DNA of 10,557 bases. It comes from Pseudomonadota bacterium. Lineage in GTDB: Bacteria > Pseudomonadota > Alphaproteobacteria > Rhizobiales > Rhizobiaceae. Within the stretch, counting starts at the first letter, position 1, and every line of letters begins with the position of its first letter. The stretch covers positions 1 to 10,557 of the forward strand of contig JAEYTV010000415.1 of assembly GCA_023433855.1 (NCBI GenBank), given 5' to 3'. Positions 6,861-10,557 of this stretch are shown in pieces. A model generated the notes under the pieces. That model worked only from the letters and a program-made list of their open reading frames with translations, did not search any database and was not told the origin of the DNA. The position numbers were made by a program, and so were the translations under genes.

Positions 6861-8147
6861 ATGAATCGTCGTGATTTGCTGATCACCACAGCTACCGGCG
6901 CCGCAGCTCTCGGCTTGCCGGCGATCCTGACGTCCCGAGCCTGGGCGGAGGGTGTCGCGATGACGGGCGAGGCGAGGCCCGGCCTTGCTTCGGTCGACGA
7001 ATGGGCGCGGTCGTTCATGGAGAAGAACGGTATTCCGGGCGCGGCGCTTGCCATCGCGCATGAAGGCAAGGTGGTCTATGCCCGCGGTTGCGGCGTGGCC
7101 GACAAGGAAGCCGACACGCCGGTTCAGCCGGACAGCGTTTTCCGCATCGGCAGCATCTCCAAGGCCATCACCGGCATTGCCGTCATGCGTCTGGTGCAGA
7201 ATGGCAAGCTTGGCCTCGATGACAAGGTGCTCGATTATTTCCCGGTGAAGCTGCTTCCCGCCAAGGGCAAGCCCTTCGACGAGCGCTGGAGGCAGATAAC
7301 GATCGCGCAATGTCTCGATCACACCGGCGGCTGGGACCGCGACAAGTCCTTCGATCCCATGCTTGGCGGCGATATCCGTATTGCCGAAGGCCTTGGGGTT
7401 CCTTTGCCGATCAACCCCCAGCTGATCATGCTCTATCAACTCGGCCAGCCGCTCGACTTCGATCCGGGCGCCCGATACGCCTATTCGAATTTCGGCTATT
7501 CCATCCTCGGGAGGGTCATCGAGGCGGTTACCGGCCGCCCCTATGAGGATCACCTCAAGGAGGTCGTCTTCAATCCGCTGGGCCTCGATAGCATCCAGAT
7601 CGGCGGAACGCTGCTCAACGAGCGCCTTCCCAATGAGGTCAGGTACTATGCGATCAACGATCAGAAGGCGACGGCTGTCGTCGGCCCGCAGGCAGGCAAG
7701 GCTGAGGTTCCCATCAATTATGGCGGCTGGCAGGAGAGGACGCTGGACTCTCACGGCGGGTTCGTGGGCACCGCCATCGACGTCGTCAAACTCGGCGCGG
7801 CATTCGACTATGTCGATGGCGTCACGCGCGGCGGCATCCTGAACGCGGAAACGACCCGCCTGATGCTGACCCCGCACGCGACCGTCAGCTCGGCGAAGGA
7901 CGGCGCTCCCCTTCAGTCCTACGGTTATGGCTGGATGCTGGCGGGCGAAGGCGACAAGATCATCGCCCGCCACTCCGGCGTTCTGCCGGGCACCGGAGCA
8001 ATGCTGATGCATTTTCCCAACGGCACGAACCTGGCTTTCCTGGCCAATATCGGCCAGGCGCCGGACGGCGCCTTTATTGGGCGCATGGTCGAAAAGCCGC
8101 TGACGCAGCTGGTGCAGGGCATCGAAAAGATACCGGATCCTCTGTGA
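6861..8147 (+). CDS. Tat-exported serine hydrolase, class-C beta-lactamase / D-aminopeptidase fold
   Basis: A 428-aa serine hydrolase of the beta-lactamase class C / esterase / D-stereospecific peptidase superfamily. The N-terminus carries a twin-arginine signal (NRRDLL, residues 2-7) with a hydrophobic core and probable cleavage after AWA (residue 29). Catalytic motifs are S98-I-S-K101 (SxxK), Y208-S-N210 (YxN), and H371-S-G373 in place of the KTG box. HSG at this position is common in the esterase, D-aminopeptidase and carboxypeptidase-like branches, so true beta-lactamase activity is unlikely to be the main role. A ribosome binding site TGGAG lies 8 nt before the ATG. The neighbouring D-aminoacylase-type enzyme suggests that both act on D-amino-acid amides or peptides in the periplasm; this is inference. 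Confidence 0.9.
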   Translation: MNRRDLLITTATGAAALGLPAILTSRAWAEGVAMTGEARPGLASVDEWARSFMEKNGIPGAALAIAHEGKVVYARGCGVADKEADTPVQPDSVFRIGSISKAITGIAVMRLVQNGKLGLDDKVLDYFPVKLLPAKGKPFDERWRQITIAQCLDHTGGWDRDKSFDPMLGGDIRIAEGLGVPLPINPQLIMLYQLGQPLDFDPGARYAYSNFGYSILGRVIEAVTGRPYEDHLKEVVFNPLGLDSIQIGGTLLNERLPNEVRYYAINDQKATAVVGPQAGKAEVPINYGGWQERTLDSHGGFVGTAIDVVKLGAAFDYVDGVTRGGILNAETTRLMLTPHATVSSAKDGAPLQSYGYGWMLAGEGDKIIARHSGVLPGTGAMLMHFPNGTNLAFLANIGQAPDGAFIGRMVEKPLTQLVQGIEKIPDPL

Positions 8148-8233
8148 TGAGCAAAGGCGGCAATTATCTACCGGGTGCCGATAACATCCGTGAGATATAG
8201 ATACTGCTTGGACATACGAAGATACAAAAGCGG
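8147..8233 (+). pseudogene. Probable remnant of a tyrosine recombinase (phage-type integrase) C-terminus
   Basis: Reading from the ATG at 8147, the frame gives NYLPGADNIREI, then a TAG stop (8198-8200), then ILLGHTKIQK. In intact tyrosine recombinases the end of the catalytic domain reads close to LLE-GADIREIQ-LLGHxxIxTT, where LLGH holds the last catalytic His before the nucleophilic Tyr. The TAG falls where a CAG (Gln) is usual, so one base change would explain it. One extra residue follows GAD, and the nucleophilic Tyr region is not recognisable. No upstream integrase sequence is present because the hydrolase gene occupies it. The match is short, so the call is moderate; alternatively it is chance similarity. 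Confidence 0.5.
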
Positions 8234-8274
8234 ACAGCAAGCCGAGACCGCAGAACGACTGCTTCGCGCCCAGA

Positions 8275-9390
8275 CTATCGCGCCCGTTGGACAATGAAGG
8301 CATTGTTTCGGCGCATGGAGGGATGTGCGCGGTCGTACTGGACCGGATAATAGGCTTGGGCGCCGAGCCTCTCGGCGGCATGCCACGGCCAGCGCGGATT
8401 GTACAGCATCGCCCTGCCAAGCGCGACGAGGTCGGCCTTGCCATCTGCCAGGACGCTTTCAGCCTGTTCCGGCTCAGTAATAAGGCCAACTGCCATGGTC
8501 GTGATCCCGGCTTCTCGCCGGATCGCCTCGGCGAAGCCCGCCTGGTAGAGTGGGCCGACCGGTATCTGCTGTTCCGGCGAAACGCCGCCGGTCGAGACGC
8601 AGATGTAGTCACAGCCGAGCGCCTCCAATTGCCGTGAAAATTCGATCGTCTCCTCGACAGTCCAGCCGCCTTCGATCCAATCGGTGGCCGATACTCTCAC
8701 ACCGACCGCCTTTTTCTCGGGGAAAGCCTCGCGCACGGCGCGGAAGACTTCGAGTCCGAAGCGCATGCGATTTTCGAGCGAGCCGCCATAGGAGTCCGTG
8801 CGCTGGTTGAGCAGCGGCGTCAGAAAGGCATGTATCAGATAGCCATGCGCGGCGTGTATCTCGATGACGTCGAAGCCTGAGGCATCGGCGCGCCTGGCGG
8901 CCGCAGCAAACTGGCGCACGACCTCGCTCATCGTAGGATGGTCGATCGCCGTCGGTGTCTTGCGACCGGGATAGGCAATCGCCGACGGATTGAATATCTC
9001 CCAACCGCCCTCGGCATCTGGCAGCGATCTCTGTCCGAACCAGGATTGTGAGACCGAGCCCTTGCGCCCGGAATGGCCAAGCTGGATGCCCATCCTGGTC
9101 TGGCCATGCGCGCGGGCGAAGTCGATGATGCGGCGGTAGCCCTGGATATGCTCGTCCGACCAGATGCCAAGGCAGCCCGGGCTTATGCGCCCACGCGGAT
9201 CGACCGCGGCCGCCTCGGTGATGAGCAGGCCGGCGCCCGAGACGGCCAACTGGCCGAGATGGGCGAGGTGCCAGTCATTGGCCAAGCCGTCTTCGGCCGA
9301 GTGCTGCCCCATCGGCGAGACGACGATGCGGTTGTCGAGCCGCACGCCACGCAGATCGAAGGGCGCAAAAAGCAGAGGAGACGACGTCAC
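8275..9390 (-). CDS. NADH:flavin oxidoreductase, Old Yellow Enzyme family (YqjM/NamA-like)
   Basis: A 371-aa FMN-dependent ene-reductase-type barrel, the usual length for the YqjM-like group, without the extra C-terminal FAD/4Fe-4S domain of the larger dienoyl-CoA reductase relatives. It shows NRIVVSPM (20-27), QLGHSGRK (103-110), the substrate-anion-binding pair H179-A-A-H182-G-Y, the conserved NQRTDSYGGSLENR (195-208), and the phosphate-binding GRAMLYNP (325-332). The redox-sensing Cys26 and active-site Tyr28 of Bacillus YqjM correspond here to Gly28 and His30. The family reduces activated C=C bonds using NAD(P)H; the substrate is unknown. I chose the GTG at 9390 because the frame upstream lies within the lyase gene and carries no homology. 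The start is 16 nt after the lyase stop, with no strong ribosome binding site, suggesting translation coupled to the lyase gene. Confidence 0.92.
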   Translation of the reverse strand: MTSSPLLFAPFDLRGVRLDNRIVVSPMGQHSAEDGLANDWHLAHLGQLAVSGAGLLITEAAAVDPRGRISPGCLGIWSDEHIQGYRRIIDFARAHGQTRMGIQLGHSGRKGSVSQSWFGQRSLPDAEGGWEIFNPSAIAYPGRKTPTAIDHPTMSEVVRQFAAAARRADASGFDVIEIHAAHGYLIHAFLTPLLNQRTDSYGGSLENRMRFGLEVFRAVREAFPEKKAVGVRVSATDWIEGGWTVEETIEFSRQLEALGCDYICVSTGGVSPEQQIPVGPLYQAGFAEAIRREAGITTMAVGLITEPEQAESVLADGKADLVALGRAMLYNPRWPWHAAERLGAQAYYPVQYDRAHPSMRRNNAFIVQRAR

Positions 9391-9406
9391 TGTCAGGCGA
9401 CCGCGT

Positions 9407-10291
9407 TCACTGAGCGTCTTCGGCGACAGCGTATCGCGCCTCGAGCCGCTTGAACTCGGCCATGCCGACGAGGCGCTGGCGTTCCGCAAAGCTCGCCACG
9501 AGCCCGTCATTTTCGGTCAGGACGCCGTGATCGCGTAGATGCGCCAACGCGTCGTGCATGCCATGAATAGCGCCCTGAAGAGACGCATTTGCATAGAGCA
9601 CCAGCCCCACGCCGAGCGCGCGGAAATCGTCCAGCCTCACGCTTGGCGTCTGGCCGCCGATCACCATGTTGACGAGTTGCGGCACAGGCAAGGTCTCGAC
9701 CACCCGGCGGATATCTTCGATCCGGCGCGGCGCCTCCACGAAAGTCACATCGGCGCCCGCTTCGATGAAAAGCTGCGCGCGCGTCAGCGCCTCTTCCAAC
9801 CCATGGGTGGCGTAGGCGTCGGTTCGCGCGATGATCAGGAAGTCGGCGGACTTGCGCGCCTCCGCGGCAGCCAGCACCTTCTGCGCCATCTCTGCCGCCG
9901 AGATCACCGCCTTGCCCTCAAAGTGGCCGCAGCGCTTGGGGAACACCTGGTCCTCGATTTGGATGGCGTTGGCTCCGGCGCGCTCAAAGCTGCGGACCGT
10001 ATGCCAGACATTGATCGCGTTGCCGAAGCCAGTGTCGCCGTCGATGATCAGCGGCAACTCGGTGATGTTGCGAACCGTCGCGATCGTGTCGGTCATCTGC
10101 GTCGGGCTGATCAGCCCGACATCGGGAAGGCCAAGCAGGGCATTGGTTACGCCCGCCCCCGTAATGTAGAGCGCCTCATAGCCGAGATCTTCGGCGATGC
10201 GGGCGGCCAGCGCGTTCATTACGCCGGGAACGAGCAGCGCTCGACGCTCCTCAATCATCTGCCGCAACCGCTTGCCTGCCGGTATGGCCAT
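9407..10291 (-). CDS. Isocitrate lyase / PEP mutase superfamily lyase (methylisocitrate- or dimethylmalate-lyase-like)
   Basis: A 294-aa Mg-dependent barrel enzyme, a typical length for the small bacterial members. Metal-binding D84-G-D86-T-G-F-G is clear, as are E114-D-Q and K119-R-C-G-H123, with Cys121 present. A catalytic Cys in this loop is the mark of the lyase branch (2-methylisocitrate, dimethylmalate or related 2-hydroxyacids) rather than of PEP mutase. C-C cleavage yielding pyruvate or a similar oxoacid is therefore the best guess. Oxaloacetate decarboxylase-type activity is also found in this group. The ATG at 10291 has AGAGGA 11 nt upstream. It is the first gene of a two-gene operon with the OYE reductase and is divergent from a hydantoinase-type amidohydrolase. 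A good promoter with an overlapping palindrome lies just upstream. Confidence 0.92.
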   Translation of the reverse strand: MAIPAGKRLRQMIEERRALLVPGVMNALAARIAEDLGYEALYITGAGVTNALLGLPDVGLISPTQMTDTIATVRNITELPLIIDGDTGFGNAINVWHTVRSFERAGANAIQIEDQVFPKRCGHFEGKAVISAAEMAQKVLAAAEARKSADFLIIARTDAYATHGLEEALTRAQLFIEAGADVTFVEAPRRIEDIRRVVETLPVPQLVNMVIGGQTPSVRLDDFRALGVGLVLYANASLQGAIHGMHDALAHLRDHGVLTENDGLVASFAERQRLVGMAEFKRLEARYAVAEDAQ

Positions 10292-10321
10292 GAGCCGCTC
10301 AATCCTCTGTCTGACGCGAAG

Positions 10322-10350
10322 ACAATAGGCCTCGGCCCAAATCGCGTCAA
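10322..10350 (-). promoter_or_regulatory. Sigma70 promoter of the lyase-reductase operon
   Basis: The minus strand reads TTGACG (10350-10345), a 17-nt spacer, then TATTGT (10327-10322). This is a close match to the sigma70 consensus with ideal spacing. Transcription would begin near 10315, leaving a leader of about 24 nt that contains the ribosome binding site of the lyase gene. Confidence 0.65.
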
Positions 10351-10358
10351 CTGTTGAC
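10346..10358. promoter_or_regulatory. Perfect 13-bp palindrome GTCAAC-T-GTTGAC, candidate operator
   Basis: Two 6-bp arms around a single central T. An alternative reading of the same bases gives AACTGT-TG-ACAGTT (10349-10362). It overlaps the -35 box of the lyase promoter and lies about 80 bp before the divergent amidohydrolase start, so a bound regulator would block the lyase operon and could also affect the other gene. Size and symmetry fit GntR- or similar dimeric regulators; the regulator is not in view. Confidence 0.55.
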
Positions 10359-10438
10359 AGTTTTCCAGCGGATATGCAGAGATATCGACATTGAGCCTGC
10401 GACCCGCCGAGAGGGAAACCGAGGCTGATAGGTTGGGT

Positions 10439-10557
10439 ATGAAGTTCGATACGAATCTGAGCGGCGCCGATGTCGTCATCCCGGGCAGGGGAATTGTCGC
10501 GGCTGACGTTCTCGTCGAAAGCGGCCGCATTGCAGGGATCGTCGACCGCGGTACCGC
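10439..10557 (+). CDS. Amidohydrolase, dihydroorotase / hydantoinase / allantoinase type, N-terminal part (runs off the right edge)
   Basis: The first 39 codons read from the ATG at 10439: a short lead (MKFDTNLSGADVVIPGRGIV), then a stretch resembling A-D-V-L-V-x-x-G-R-I-A-x-I (22-34). This is the usual start of cyclic amidohydrolases, in which the first beta-sandwich strands precede the metal-binding HxH, here beyond the edge. It is divergent from the lyase-reductase operon, with the palindrome between them. The class (dihydropyrimidinase, allantoinase, dihydroorotase-like or D-aminoacylase) cannot be decided from this fragment. An upstream GAGG-rich stretch is poorly spaced as a ribosome binding site. 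Confidence 0.75.
   Translation, partial: MKFDTNLSGADVVIPGRGIVAADVLVESGRIAGIVDRGT

Noticed and set aside
6777..8612. Long open frame on the minus strand opposite the class-C hydrolase gene
   Set aside because: It spans a gene boundary and the whole convergent gap, has no motifs, and conflicts with the well-supported hydrolase and reductase genes.
9391..9510. Upstream extension of the Old Yellow Enzyme frame
   Set aside because: It lies inside the end of the lyase gene, has low-complexity Ser/Arg content, and family similarity begins only after the GTG at 9390.
9539..10357. Long plus-strand open frame opposite the lyase gene
   Set aside because: The minus-strand lyase carries all family motifs; this frame has none and crosses the promoter and palindrome.
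10354..10386. Plus-strand promoter for the right-edge amidohydrolase using TTGACA at 10354
   Set aside because: The -35 is perfect, but no acceptable -10 lies at 16-18 nt; the nearest AT-rich hexamers give spacers of 11 or about 20 nt.

Overview
The window looks like an accessory metabolic region of an alphaproteobacterium, most likely of the rhizobial or Brucella-related type. The evidence is a GC-rich composition with C/G-ending codons, the mix of IclR, AraC, MFS and ABC genes, and two Tat-exported hydrolases. This is an inference from style and gene content; no taxonomic marker gene is present. I see no tRNA, rRNA, CRISPR array or intact mobile element.

Left block (1-1386): the start of an IclR-family regulator reads off the left edge. 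It is divergent from a sugar-type (MalK/UgpC) ABC transporter ATPase. The two promoters overlap and share a short palindrome. No permease or binding protein lies beside the ATPase in this window. A 234-bp convergent gap (1387-1620) follows, with no gene I can support.

Central block (1621-8147): this appears to be one functional unit. On the minus strand an AraC-family regulator (TTG start) is followed 55 bp later by an MFS metabolite transporter. Divergently, on the plus strand, come three genes. The first is a Tat-exported amidohydrolase of the N-acyl-D-amino-acid deacylase type. The second, overlapping it by 4 bp (ATGA), is a CobW/COG0523 metallochaperone GTPase. The third, behind a terminator-like hairpin, is a Tat-exported class-C beta-lactamase-fold serine hydrolase. 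My reading is that the unit degrades an N-acylated or D-amino-acid-containing compound in the periplasm. The GTPase would supply metal to the amidohydrolase in the cytoplasm before the folded enzyme is exported, and the MFS protein would import a product. The substrate is not determined.

Junction (8148-8274): this short convergent gap contains what looks like a decayed tyrosine-recombinase C-terminus with an internal TAG, suggesting past insertion or island activity.

Right block (8275-10557): a minus-strand pair encodes a PEP mutase/isocitrate-lyase superfamily lyase followed by an Old Yellow Enzyme reductase (GTG start, 16 nt between them). A divergent, truncated amidohydrolase of the dihydroorotase/hydantoinase/allantoinase type runs off the right edge. 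The divergent gap holds a good sigma70 promoter for the lyase, with a perfect 13-bp palindrome over its -35 box. This block may form a second catabolic unit, for example ring or amide opening, reduction and C-C cleavage, but the substrate cannot be read from the sequence.
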